In this document: positions 23,401 to 35,430 of the stretch, one piece after another
Layout of the letters: each line of letters starts with the position of its first letter
Numbering within the stretch: position 1 is the stretch's first letter
Assembly (NCBI RefSeq): GCF_022201045.2
Contig: NC_068561.1
Location: 21,954,501-22,018,500, forward strand
DNA from: Citrus sinensis
Lineage: Eukaryota; Streptophyta; Magnoliopsida; Sapindales; Rutaceae
Direction of reading: 5' to 3'
DNA length: 64,000 nucleotides
Position numbers and translations under genes: made by a program
The notes under the pieces: model-generated
Database searches by the model: none
Told to the model about the DNA's origin: nothing
Seen by the model: only the letters and a program-made list of their open reading frames with translations

Positions 23401-25158
23401 CCCTTAAGACAAAAGTTCAGACTAAAAAAAAGAATAACTTATTTACCAGTTATATTATTGGTTCAAGTTCCACATTTTTGCATGCAAGAACCAAAAAGTA
23501 CATAGTTGTCAAGTGCATTGCATGTCATATTAAATAGTGAGTCCATCAGACACAGAGAAAGACACGATAATTACCTCTCCAAATCATGGTCGTACAACAC
23601 AGAGTTATCACCACTGGTACGGTACAATGTAAGCCCCAGACGACGTATCAGTGGGGCCAAGGGATTCTCATTGCATACACCATGTAGCCTGAAAAATTTT
23701 TCAAGACCAAAAACACAAAGAACAAGGAATCCAAAGACATAAATGCATGTTACTTTATTTTTATTCCTTCAAATGAAGAAACAGCAGAAAATCCTGGAGA
23801 CTCCAGAGAAATATCTTTGTACAGTTTGTGAGAATTATAAGATTTGACTAACAGGTTGGAAGTCATGCTGAACACTGAGTACAAACAAATAAACATCAGT
23901 GAGAAGGATAGTGTCCCCCTTAAGAGATATTAATCGCACTTTCAAAGTATATTTTGCAAGCATTTTCATCCACCATATTAATTAGCCCCAAAAACATCAG
24001 TCACACTGAGAAATAGGTTTAACGGTATGCTTCTTACATTCTTTCATTCAATGATGATGTAGGTAAAAAAGTGATCCCGAATTAGCATTTACTTTGTGTA
24101 AGTAAACATGAACAAGCAACAATTTCATACAATTATACGTCAATTCCTGCTAATCTTATCACAAAATTTACCAATTCCTGCTAATCTTATCACAAAATTT
24201 ACCAATACGAGGGAAGCTGACAGGGGGAGCACATGCATAAGTGAATGTGTGTGTAGTGGATGAGTGCAATCAAGCCTGTCAGAAACTATTTATATCCCAT
24301 CACAGTATGCTTCACATTGTAATGGTGCCTGATTACAATCACTATAAAGTTGTTCCTAAACATTGCAAATAAATATTTTCTTTTTTTAAAAAAAAAAAAG
24401 AAAAAAGAAAACTTGCCATGAAGCTCCCATGTCCACTGGACAACCAAATGAGTAGTCCGTATGAATACGACCACCAAGTCTGTCCCGCGATTCCAGTAAG
24501 ACCACCTGCACAACCCCAAAAAAAAAAAAAAAAAGATGGTACTGTTATTTGTTTAGAGGAAGGAAAACAATAGAAAAAAGAACCACTCAACCAAAACCAA
24601 TTAACCAACGCTAATAACTGATAATAAAATCACCTTAAAAGAAGCATCATAGAGGATCCGGGCAGCGGCAAGACCCGAAATACCACCACCAATCACAATG
24701 ACAGAAGGCAGTGAACCGATTTGCGCCCTCTCAATGAGCGAAGCTACAGTATCTAGTTATTACACATGAACCAAAAATAAAAATTAGAAAGTCCACAAAA
24801 TCTCTAATAATAATTGAGTAAAATAAAGGACTTCAATTCAAAATGAAACCGAATAACATAACAACAGTAGCATATTTTTTAGCGCATTGTAATTAACAGT
24901 AACACTACTGTTAGCCAGCAAAATGACACAACATCATGACCATACCATTACCATATTTCATTTTATTCTATTTTAGTTTTTGTTTGTTTGAACATTCAAG
25001 TAAGATTCAATTTCCAAAAATAAAGCTAGCAATCGAGGAATCAAACGTAAAAGATTTTAAAAAAAAATTACAAGAGATGAATAAGAAGAATAATAATAAT
25101 AATAATAAAGTGACATACCGTCGAGGAAGTTGTTGGAGAATGATTGGTTAGAATCCAT
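20411..25158 (-). CDS. PAO4: FAD-dependent polyamine oxidase, peroxisomal (PAO4-like)
   Basis: It oxidises spermine or thermospermine back toward spermidine, producing H2O2 and an aminoaldehyde in the peroxisome. Ten exons (minus): 25158-25119, 24752-24634, 24505-24417, 23688-23575, 23380-23293, 23184-23099, 23000-22898, 22640-22543, 21776-21347 and 20725-20411, for 493 residues. The FAD dinucleotide fold [17 protein letters not shown] lies at residues 32-48, followed by [19 protein letters not shown]. Substrate-domain and C-terminal FAD motifs include [40 protein letters not shown] and [20 protein letters not shown]. The protein ends ISRM, a PTS1-type signal. Intron 3 has a GC donor (TCATG|GCAAGT), required to restore the invariant GASWLHG. 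Intron 8 is swollen by repeat sequence. The PAO4 choice over PAO2/3 rests on the N-terminus and overall pattern. Confidence 0.95.
21880..22510. mobile_element. Probable MITE-like insertion in polyamine oxidase intron 8, with poly(G) run
   Basis: Intron 8 (21777-22542) is much larger than the others. It contains a CATGTTTGTTTGGACGGCTT-type end near 21911 and a loosely inverted CTCTATTTGGTATAAC end near 22500 (read in reverse). Several GCTTTT/AAAAGC blocks inside resemble plant MITEs. A run of 20 G lies at 22437-22456 after a poly(T) run. Ends and target duplication are not resolved. Confidence 0.35.
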
Positions 25159-27320
25159 AATAGAGAGGGAATCGAGCACGAAGAACGGAAAATGAAAAGC
25201 GAGATGCGATTGATATTTGATGGTATCGAAAAAAGGAAGAGAAAATATAAAATTAAAATAAATAATTAAGGGTGTATAGGAGTCAAGAAATTAGAAATTA
25301 ATTGGAAAGAATGATAAAGAATGAAAATGAGAAGGCCAGCAATGAAGCGGCTGAGATTGGAGGAATAACGCAGCTCACCAAACCAGATCATATGGTGAAT
25401 CTTTTTCTGTTATTGTTTTTTTCTCAAAAAAACTGAAATAATTTAAATCGAACAAGAAGAAGAAGAAGGAGCGATAGGAAGCCGACGAAGCGTTTAACGT
25501 CGGCTGCATTAAGCGATTGTGATTACAGAAACGACAGATCGACGCAACTTCCACAATTTCTCCTCTCTCCTTGCTTTTTACGTCTGAAAAAACCGGAAGA
25601 CGCCACGAAACTCCGTGTCTCATATAACAAACCAACCTCGATTTTATTATTCATTCATTTTAATATTATCCTTAAATACTGTGGACCCAAAAAATATGAA
25701 CAACAATCATTCCGGGGCATTCCTGTCATTTCAAGCACCGAGGATATTTTTATTGTTTATTAATTTTTTTTTTCATGTAGATGTAGCCATGTTGTAGGTC
25801 GGCCTCTTTCCAAACCTAACCCCTGTGCCTCCTCGATGAGCGCAGCTCATTTGAAGCGTTCGATCCGGTGTCGTTTTAGCATGGTTCGTAATGCCTTCCG
25901 CTTTACAATTTATTCGCAACTTAAACATAATTATTAACATTATTAGAGTCTAGAATAATCATAAGATAATGTTTTAAGACAAAACTAGCGGTTGGTGGTG
26001 TGTCGGTTACTTGTTTGTGGGGTCCAGAGGAGAGAGTATATTTGACTAGATTCCGATACTCATGGGCCCCGGGATCTACTGTCAGGGGTTAGGCAATTGA
26101 CTCGTCTTGTTTGTCGCTGTGTCCGGGAAGGACTAACAAACGTGATTACATTTCTACCCTTTGACCTTAATAGAGTTTGTTTGGTAATCACTAACCAACA
26201 ACATGCATATAAAATATCTTTACCCAACGCTATGATGATGATGACTCATGAGCAAGCTGCATTTTCCTTTGCTGTAATGCAAGTCTGACCAGCTCATGCA
26301 GCTCATGACTCACGAGTCGTGTCTGACTGACTGTCTGTTTGTTCTTTTACTTATTTATTTATTATTTTATTTTTTTGGTTGTCCCACGTGCATCGCTTTT
26401 TGCTTATAACGATTTTGATCACGGTGATGAGGCCATTTGAGATATTTGTCATTTTCTTTAATATATATTTGGACCAGATCCACTTAGTAGGCCAATTTTT
26501 TAGCAGGCCTGTTGTGTTTGTCATTAAGTCGAAGCAAGTACAGCCCACTAGTATGCCATAAAACATGTTTAGCAAGAGTGATACTATTGGCACCCCTTCA
26601 GTATTCTTGTAAAACCTTTTTTTTTTCCTGCAATAATAGCTTTTTTACAAAAATAAAATTACATAAAACTATAAAAATACAAAATTAATTAAACCCTAAT
26701 CAGTATATTTTTCTTTTTGATATAATCTCTTCCCGGTTCATACCCACACATCATAAACTCCTTATTTCTAATTTTAATATGTATTGGATTCAAAGATAAT
26801 TTCTTTTTTTAAACGATTTCAAAATGATTTTGAAGTAATTAAGAGAAAACATATAATTAGTTTTATAAAAAAAAAAAGCAACTTTATCAAGTCTATTGAA
26901 TTTTTTTTCACCAGGTGGGCAATTATTTTATTTACAGAAATATATAATAAGAAATCGAAGGCAGAATGACAGAAATCCCAATAAAATAATTAATTGGGTG
27001 TGAAGAATTAGTAACAAAAAGAAATTATGTTTGATTTTAATCAAATTTTAACAAAAATCCTTTCTTTCTTTTTTTTTAGTTTTAATTAAGAATATAGCTG
27101 TAAACACGGACATGGGTTCGAGTGAGTTATCGGGAAATACCAATAGGTAGCACCACTCCGTTATCAATCTCACTAGTTTTGCGAATAGTCCATTAAGGCC
27201 CACAAAAGGCCTAACTATGTTCAGTCTCTTTGGACCCCAGGTTTGGCCTGTTATTAGCACCCCTTAAAAATCCTTAAACAACTCCTTTTAATACAAATTA
27301 CAACATATCTTCGGACAATT

Positions 27321-27351
<31 letters not shown>

Positions 27352-27806
27352 GGGGGGAGGGGGGGGTGAACATCAAAAAGCAGTTAAGCGTAAGTTTCTA
27401 GTTTAAGCGATGAAAGAATAATGTTAATAAAAATTTTGAGCAATTAAAGATGAACCAAATTAATGATATAATTGGTGAGTTGTCTTCACCTTCCATGTGA
27501 ACTTGCAGCACAATCAGGCAAATGATGACCAGAGACCAGCTCTTCAGTACTTGCGTGAATTGTGATGGATTCAAGTGCAAGCCGCCGATAATTTAAACTG
27601 GTTACATGGTGATGTGAGAGCATCAAATTTAAGAAACAGAATATATATTTGCACTGATTTAAAAATTTTTGGTTGGTAATTGGGAGCTTGTTAAAGCCCA
27701 TGCCGTGCTGCCATAGTAATAATATCTGCTTCTCATCATCATGATGATACGTGTAAAAATCTTCATTTAGTTTGTTATCTTTGTAACTTTTATCTGTTGT
27801 GCACAA
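25159..27806. other. Upstream region of polyamine oxidase and repeat-poor spacer
   Basis: The polyamine oxidase promoter and 5' leader occupy roughly the first 500 bases. The rest is AT-rich without recognisable exons. A CACGTG lies near 26388. A long poly(T)/poly(G) tract lies at 27321-27366. A minus-strand open stretch at 27486-27700 resembles no family I know. Confidence 0.5.
27331..27366. repeat. Poly(G) tract, G27-A-G8
   Basis: Ten or more T are followed by 27 consecutive G, one A and 8 more G. This is the longest of three plus-strand poly(G) runs in the window (others at 10779 and 22437). Such a tract could fold as a G-quadruplex and is prone to sequencing-length error. Confidence 0.8.
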
Positions 27807-27815
27807 CATTGATTA

Positions 27816-28672
27816 GGATCTGTCTACGGTACCACAGTGGTACCGCGCCACTTCTTTTGTTTTTTATGGCTGTGTTATTGTAAAATTTTCATCTAACCCC
27901 TTCACTCATGTTTATTTAAGCTTTGATTTACAAATATTAAGTTAATATCTACTACATCCATATAAATATTTTAATTAGCACCTTGTATTATTTATTATTT
28001 ATAAATTTTTATGCTATATTATATCTATATCACAATACCCCACTCTTTATAATTTTGAGATTAAATAATTAACAAGGAAAAGAATTGGATCAACCCGAAC
28101 TTGTAAACCCAACCCGGATTCCGTTTTCATTTTCGGCCACTCCACCAGCCAAGGTTGGTACCGATCGAAAGATCGTGCGACGCCGATCATCTCCATGTCA
28201 TCCTTGTAGCAAAAAAAATCGGGTCAAATGGAACCCGCAAACCCGACCCGCATGCCGTTTCCGTTTCCGGCCACTCCACCGACCAAGGTTGGTACCGATC
28301 GGAAGCTCGTGCGATGCCGGTCATCTCCATGCCATCCTTGTCGCCGGAAAGTGTTCGAAAAGCTGCCGATCGAAGCCGTGAAAAGCCGGATCAATTCGCC
28401 ACCATTTTGCCGGTTTCCGGTGACGCCACCACCTGAGTTTTGTTCCCCACAATTCCCTCTGTCTTTTACGACCAGCGACAGCCACCGGAAGAGCTGATTT
28501 ACCGTTGATCGGCCATTGAATGATTCACGGGTTTGGAAGAAATTAACTTAATACTTGTGAAATAAAGTTTAAATAAAAATGAATGAAAGGGGTTACATGA
28601 AAATTTACAATAACACAGCCATAAAAAACAAAAGAAGTGGCACGGTACCACTGTGGTACCGTAGCCAGACCC
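27816..28672. mobile_element. Mutator-like non-autonomous element with 9-bp target duplication
   Basis: The ends are near-perfect inverted repeats of about 95 bases. The left starts GGATCTGTCTACGGTACCAC; the right, reversed, starts GGGTCTGGCTACGGTACCAC. Both continue through AGTGGTACCG, then ACTTCTTTTGTTTTTTATGG. A direct 9-bp duplication CATTGATTA flanks it (27807-27815 and 28673-28681), the hallmark of Mutator-superfamily insertion. The interior is sharply different from the ends: GC-rich from 28085 to 28500, with a 134-bp tandem duplication and no transposase. Confidence 0.85.
28085..28360 (+). repeat. 134-bp GC-rich tandem duplication inside the Mutator-like element
   Basis: Two diverged copies, offset by 134 bases, share CCGGCCACTCCACC-like sequence (28132 and 28266 regions), CAAGGTTGGTACCGATCG and the run CATCTCCATG then CATCCTTGT. 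The frame starting at 28085 stays open for 98 codons across both copies, and two other frames are also open for about 90 codons. No known protein domain is recognised. It may be captured host DNA. Confidence 0.65.
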
Positions 28673-28912
28673 CATTGATTAACTTCAGGTTATTATATTC
28701 ACCCCCAATCTAATGAGTAATGAATAACTTCAGGTTCTGCGATTACGTTCTATTAACAGACCTATAAGACGTGTATTTGATTATATTAATTATCAATCAT
28801 CTCAAATGGAATTGAATTCTTTCAATGTAAATAAATTTCATTTGTGCAAACATGTAATTCAGAGTAGTCGTTATGACACCATCATTTTTCTCATTTTGTC
28901 AACAATAATTAA

Positions 28913-29527
28913 GGGTAATTTTTAAAAACCTCCCCTGAAGTTTGGGCTTGTTGCAAGTAGATGGCGAGAATTAATTTATTTGTAAAAAATCCCCTACCGT
29001 CAGTTAAGTTTAACATTGACCGTTAGTTGACCGTGCAAAGACAATATTACCCTTAACAATAGTTTGTAAACGAAAATAACTAAAAAAAAACCAAAATTAT
29101 TGGTGCAAAAAGCACAAACCCTATTTTTTGATAATTTTATCCTTGTCAATTCTAAAAATTTACAATATCATAGTTAAAGATTATGACTATTTCATTTTTA
29201 AATTTTTAATTTTATCTTTCTTGTAGGAATTTTAAGGAAATATCAATAATTTAAAGAGGATTTTTTAATTTTTTAATTTTAACTTTTTTATAGAAACTTT
29301 AAGAAAATATCAATAATTTAAAAAGTGTAAAATAGCTAATAATTTTGGTTTTTTTTTTAGTTATTTTCGTTTATAAACTATTGTTAAGGGTAATATTGTC
29401 TTTGCACGGTCAACTAACGGTCAATGTTAAACTTAACTGACGGTAGGGGGTTTTTTACAAATAAATCAATTCTCGCCATCTACTTGCAACAAGCCCAAAC
29501 CTCAGGGGAGGTTTTTAAAAATTACCC
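28913..29527. mobile_element. TIR element with 10-bp target duplication (Mutator-like MITE)
   Basis: Inverted ends of about 190 bases start GGGTAATTTTTAAAAACCTC on the left and, reversed, the same on the right. They continue through CTTGTTGCAAGTAGATGGCG, ACCGTCAGTTAAGTTTAACA and CGTGCAAAGACAATATTACC, with few mismatches. A direct 10-bp repeat CAATAATTAA flanks it (28903-28912 and 29528-29537). The centre is AT-rich and non-coding. Close similarity of the arms suggests a fairly recent insertion. It sits only 240 bases from the previous element. Confidence 0.8.
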
Positions 29528-29537
29528 CAATAATTAA

Positions 29538-31555
29538 TTGTTTGCCGCCTCACTTTTGAACACCTAGTGGGTGTCTGTCTATACAAAATATAACGGATGT
29601 AACGTTACAGCCACCAAAGCTTTTTATGGTATGATAAAAGGTTTTTTTTTTTTTTTAAATCTTAGCCAAACATGCTTTTCATGTTTAGATAAAATTTGGC
29701 ATTAAATCTTATTGTTTGACATTAATTAATAATAAGCCTCACTTTTGAATACCCAGCCATCATTCTTCGTAAGATTTTTCAATGTTATCCATTCGTTTTG
29801 TTTTGTTTTTATTTTTGATTCGATCAAAAAATATCATGAGAGCTTGCTCTTGTGTGGTAGTTTTGTAAATGGTGAGGGCTGATTCGTCTTAAGATAAGCT
29901 TTTCAAGGGTGAATAAAATTGAAACAATCTTGAAAATAAGAGGAAATAACCATTAGAGGTAGCATCATTGGTGGTCAATGACGATACTCCAATAGTCAAG
30001 TCAAGTGAGTGTTGGAGAGGGTATTATGTTTCATAGAAACCCTAATATCAATGAAAAATTGAGTTGTGAGGATGAAATTGAATTTATAAGGTTGACCTGA
30101 TATTATATAGATAATAATTTTGAAGGCATCTTAGTATATTTTTAAACATGCAGTAAGTTATAATAAGCTGTTTTCCTTTTCTGAGGTAGGGGTTTTTGAG
30201 TAATTTAACTATTCAACTTACTTAACTTCTTTAGGGCTGGACACTTATCAGCTATGAGACTGTCCTCAATGACAATATGTCTTGATCCCTAATTGGCTTA
30301 TTTCAAATAGACCAATTAAGCTTTTGAAGTAGCTGATTCCTCTGTTAATAGGTCAAATGATAGCTAAGTTGGTTTCTTCTTTTACTTTTGGTGTATGTGA
30401 CTATTGAAAATATATTTTGAGAAAATCCCTATGAAGACCATATCATGTTAACGTGTAGTAATTTTCGTGGAGGAAACGTCATTGTTATAGTAGTTCTTTA
30501 TCAACATGCGGCATACTTAAGACATTTTAGGAAATATTTTTAGTATTTTTTAAATTAATAGAGTAGCTCATACTCTTTTCTTGAGGTATTCCCATTCTAA
30601 CTTTCCCCTTTGAATTTCTCTTCATATTTTGCAAGGGCCAATTGAGCATGAGGCCCAAATTTTACCAAAATTTTTTATTTGTAGAGAGTTTAGAAAATGT
30701 AAAAAAATATTTGATAAGCGTAATAGTATTTTGGTGGCCTTAAGGATACAGGTATCGTATTGCATAGATTTACCTCTGATTAATGATATTATAGTACGAA
30801 AAAGTTAGCTTGGATGACCATTCACCTAAGGATATATTCACGTTTTATTTGTCACAGTTTTGTACCCGGAGCATTGGGACCATTCATTTGAATAATGAAG
30901 CAGATATTTAGTATATTGTGTACTATTCCTAACAAAAGTTAACTTTTTTTTTCCTTAAAAAAAGGAGCTACTTTATATCTCCATTTGATCAATATTTTAT
31001 TCTTGTAAAATGACATACTTAACAGCTAAATGTGTAATACTTCATGTATCATGGACAAATTTTATATTTCAATTTTGTATATATTTATTTTAATAATTGT
31101 TAAATAATTATATACAAAAATAAAATTATTCTTAAAAGATGATAAATAAAAACGATGCATAAATATTATATTATTATGATGGATAAAATATTACTATAGT
31201 AATATTCGTATTTGTACTCGTAAGAAAAATAATTATAATTTAACCTGAATACCATTGTGCATGTGATGATTTACAGTCTTGATTAATGTAATAAACAAAT
31301 CAAGATTAGTTTCTTTTTTCATTGTTCGTTTTCTTAATTGTCACTAAGCATGAACAAGTAGGTACTAAGTACTAAACATTAAAATATTTGTCGTCCTAGG
31401 ATGAGAAGTTACCATCACTATTTTAATTAATAGTTTATTTAACGAAAGAAATAAGAATTTTGAGTGGCACAATTTGACCATAGGGGATTTTAAGTGACCC
31501 ATCAAATCAACGAAGGTGGACGCTTTTGTTCTTGTTATAGGAAACATCAAATTTG
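29538..31555. other. AT-rich intergenic region
   Basis: No exon or complete transposon is recognised. A stretch at about 30711-30812 recurs at 36462-36560. An AATTTGACCATAG motif occurs twice, near 31472 and 31549, just before the LINE fragment begins. Confidence 0.45.
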
Positions 31556-34374
31556 ACCATAGGCAAGGCTGTCCTCTATCTCCATATTTGTTTATAATTT
31601 GTGTTGAAACGTTTTCAAATTTGTTGATACAAGCTGAGAGGAAAAAACAAATTTAGGGGCTGAGATTTGGGCAGCAAATATCCATTTCTCATCTTTTATT
31701 TGCAGATGACAGCTTGATTTTCTCACAAGCTTCAACTAAAGACTGCCAGCACTTGAAGAACATTTTTGAGTGTTATGCCACAGCTTCTGGGCAAATCTTC
31801 AATTATGATAAGTCATGCATGTTTTTTAGTGGAAATGTTCCAGTAAAGCAAGCCGAAGACATTAAAAGAATTTTCTAGCTCAATGTTGTGTCAAGACACA
31901 AGAAATATCTGGGGTTGCCATCTATGATCGGGAGAAAGAAAAAGACTTTCTTCAATGAGATCAAACTGAAAATTTAGAGCAAGATATCTAGTTGGCAGCA
32001 AAATCTCTTCCCGAGTGGGGGGAAAGAAGTTTTGATCAAACATGTGGCACAAGCTGTACCAGCTTATGCTATGAGTGTCTTTAAGATTCCCGTGGGGCTC
32101 TGTGATGACATTCAAAGAAGTATTGTTGGTTTTTGGTGGAGCAAGAAGAAAGACAAGAAAGGCATTCCCTGGACAAGATGGGAGGAAATGAGTAGAGCCA
32201 AGATTAGAGGAGGGATGGGGTTCAGAGACATATCAAGTTTTAACCAAGCCTTAGTTGCGAAACAAAGCTGGAGACTAATTCAAAATCCTGAATCCTTAGC
32301 AGCTAGAGTACTGAAGGCAAGGTATCTCCCAAAGACTGATTTTCTTAGAGCCTCTATAGGGTCAAATCCATCCTATATTTGGAGGAGCATAATGTGGGGA
32401 AGGCAGGTGATTCACAATGGACATAGGTGGAGAATAGGAAATAGGGAGAAAATTTCAGTGTATAGAGGCAACTAGATTCCAAGACCATCAACATTCAAGC
32501 CAATTTCCAGAATTAAGATGCCTATTGATGCAACTGTTTCAATGATGGTAGATAACGAAAATAATTGGAAGACAGACCTGATTCAGCAAAACTTTGTGAA
32601 GGAAGATGCAAAAGCTGATCAAAGCATTCCCTTGCCTAGGAGACAAAGTGAAGATGAAGTAATATGGCACTACGATAAAAGAGGGAAATATACAATGAAA
32701 AGTGGATACCAAGTGGCTCTAAAGTTAAAATTTCCATATTCTCCTAATTGCTCTAACAGTAGTAGTAGTAGTAACTGGAGTGTTATTTGGAAGCTCACTC
32801 TCCCTGCCAAAATCAAGATTTTCATCTGGAGGGCAGCAAAAAATTTACTGCCCACAGCTGAAAATTTGTGGAAGAGAAAGATTGTTCATGAAGCCTACTG
32901 TAAACGATGTGGCAATAGAGTGGAAAACACCTTGCATGCTCTGATTACTTGTAAAGCTGCAAAGAAAGTTTGGCAACTGTCACCTATGGCAAGTTCTTTT
33001 CAGGAAATGGGAAATCCTGATATCTTGGGAGACTTAGGTGGCGTTTGTTTTTTTATCTAAAATCTGAATAGACCTGAATTAGTCAGAATTCTGAATGTCT
33101 GAATCTGAATAATATGTTTGTTTTTTCATCTGAATCTCGAAAAATAAGTATTAAGTTGTTTATTTTTTCAACTGAAAAAGCTGAAAATATGTACTTTTAC
33201 ATTTGTATCCTTATTAAATTTGAATGTCAAATAAATAATATATTAAATACCACAATATTTTAACATTTATAAGTAAAACTATATTCAAGTGAATACATAA
33301 TTATTTTAGAATTTTAATATATAAAATACCATAAATTTCAAATTTTATCGTATATAATATAAGAAAGAAAAAACAAGGATATTTTTATGTGGGGTAAATG
33401 TCTATGGGTGAGTTTTGGGATAAACATGAAAAATAAATTATAAAATGTGGATATTTTTGACATTAGTAAGTAATTGACTTAATTCAAATTTCTCCATTAA
33501 GTAAAAAGTCAAAAAAATTGGCTGATTTTATTAAGTCAAAATTATCTAAAAAGTCTCATTAAGTTATAAAAACAAACACCTCTAAGTAACTTAATTAATT
33601 AAGTTAAGTCACTTTAAGTCATTAAGTTAAAAAACAAACGCACCTTAATGAGGTTGCAGAAGAAGCTAAGTAGAGCTGATATGGAAATGCTGATGACTAT
33701 TCTCTGGGTGATCTGGTATGATAGAAACAAATTGGTCTTTGAAGATTTGAAGTTAGACCCAAGATTATCAATGGCCAAAGCTGAAGCAATTAATGAGGCT
33801 TTCAGAAGAACTCAGTTCCCAGAGATTACGAATGAAGGAAAATTGCAGAAGCTAAAGCAAACAGTCTGGACTCCCCCACCCCAGGGATGGCTAAAGCTCA
33901 ATGTTGATGCAACTACTGATTCAAACAAGAGTTGTGCTGGATTAGGTGCAATAATTAGAGACTCCACTGGAAAATGTATGGCTGCAGGCATAAAAACTGT
34001 AAAGTTCAGCGGAGTGGTATCAAGAGTGGAGGCAGAAGCAACTGAATGGGCAGTGCAAATAGCTCAGCAGTTGGGTATGCAATCAATAATTCTGGAAACA
34101 GACTCTCAAGAAGTAGTCGATTTGATAAACGATAGAGAGAGGAGCTTAACAGAGATTTGCTGGACTATTTCGAAAATTCAGAGCTTAAAGAAAACCTTCA
34201 GTTCTTTTGAAACAAAATATGACCCAGAGCTTGTAATAATAGTGCCCATCTTCTAGCTAAAGTTACTCTGGAAAAGTTGGAAATCTTTTGTTTGGGTGGA
34301 AAATTTCCCACCACCAGAGATTAGGCGTGTATTCACCTGGTTGAAGTAATGAAACTTTTTCTTTCCCATAAAAT
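31556..34374 (+). mobile_element. 5'-truncated, decayed LINE (reverse transcriptase and RNase H)
   Basis: Translation from about 31556 gives the C-terminal half of a plant non-LTR retrotransposon ORF2. It has a QGCPLSPYLF block, the catalytic FADD motif (LLFADDSLIF), KYLGLPSMIGRKKKTFF, the zf-RVT region (WKLTLPAKIKIFIWRAAKNL, LPTAENLW, YCKRCG...ENTLHALITC) and an RNase H-like domain (LKLNVDATTDS, GLGAIIRDSTGK, RVEAEATEWAVQIA). It is dead. Stop codons fall near 31654, 31876, 31974 and 32473, and a frameshift near 34210 moves the terminal CNNSAHLLAK motif out of frame. A 608-bp MITE splits it at 33037-33644. The endonuclease and N-terminal RT are missing. An (AT)n tract follows the 3' end. Confidence 0.9.
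33037..33644. mobile_element. Tourist/PIF-Harbinger-type MITE inserted in the LINE
   Basis: The left end reads GGTGGCGTTTGTTTTTTTAT; the right end, reversed, reads GGTGCGTTTGTTTTTTAACT. A 3-bp TTA lies on both sides (33034-33036 and 33645-33647), as expected for PIF/Harbinger-type insertion. Removing the element and one TTA leaves the LINE reading frame continuous (GAC TTA ATG AGG), which fixes both boundaries exactly. The interior is AT-rich with no ORF. Confidence 0.85.
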
Positions 34375-34593
34375 ATATATATATATATATATTTGATTCA
34401 ATTAGTTGGCAACCATAACTATGACATTCTCGGTCTGTTGCCTTTTGCCTTTTTGCAAGAATATATGCATATGGCTTTCATTTTTAACTTGTTACTGCTA
34501 TTAACTGTCGTGAGAGAGAAGAGATTCAAGGTTAATGGGTCAAATGATTTTAGATGCTTAAATTTCGACAACCATCTAAACATATGCTTAAAA

Positions 34594-35430
34594 TATATCA
34601 CTTGAATGACATGATTTCAACAATAAGTGTCGTTTTTTTTTTCTTTTCAGTTGTTCACCATGCATACTAATTTCATTATTTCAATTTCTAATATTGTTAT
34701 TTCTTATGATTTAAGTCTTCTCAAAAAAAAAAAATTCAATTAATTAATCAAATAAATGTAAAGTTCTAAAATGATTTAAACATGGAAGAATGATAAATTT
34801 TGAAGAATTATTTTAATAACATAATTTGAAGAGTTAGATTTGAAAAAAGAAATGGATGAAAATCAAATGATTTTTTTTTTTTTTTGGGCATTTCAACAAT
34901 CAACACTCTCGTTTGCTTTCCGTAATAATTTTCATGATGAAAACACTTTCATGATTCCTAACTCCGAAAACCCAACCACCATGTGCAATTTTCTCCAATT
35001 TGCACAGCCATATGAAAAATATTTAACTCAATATGCAGTAGTTTGTGCTGTTGCATCTTAATTTATTGCCATGGCTGAGATTTAAAACAAAACTTGGGGG
35101 TTTGGTCATTTTTGGTTTACTAAAACATTCTATTATTTTATTATCCTAACAATGCCTTTAAAAAGGAAACATGTGTGTAGAGAATCTTCATCTTCCTAAC
35201 AATGCCTTTAAAATTAATTTATCATTCTTCCATGTTTAAATCATTTTAGAACTTTACATTTATTTGATTAATTAATTGAATTTTTTTTTTTAGAAGACTT
35301 AAATCATAAGAAATAACAATATTAGAAATTAAAATAATGAAATTAGTATGCATGTTGAACAACTGAAAAGAAAAAAAAACGACACTTATTGTTGAAATCA
35401 TGTCATTCAAGTGATATATTTAAGAGAATC
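34594..35430. repeat. Foldback structure with ~210-bp arms
   Basis: The left arm (about 34594-34800, beginning TATATCACTTGAATGACATG) is nearly identical to the reverse complement of 35217-35430. The middle (34800-35200) contains a 74-codon open stretch with no recognised similarity. The left arm plus middle recurs in direct orientation at 36564-37140, without the right arm. Near 35146 and 35197 the motif CCTAACAATGCCTTTAAAA is repeated, marking a probable join. Confidence 0.65.
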
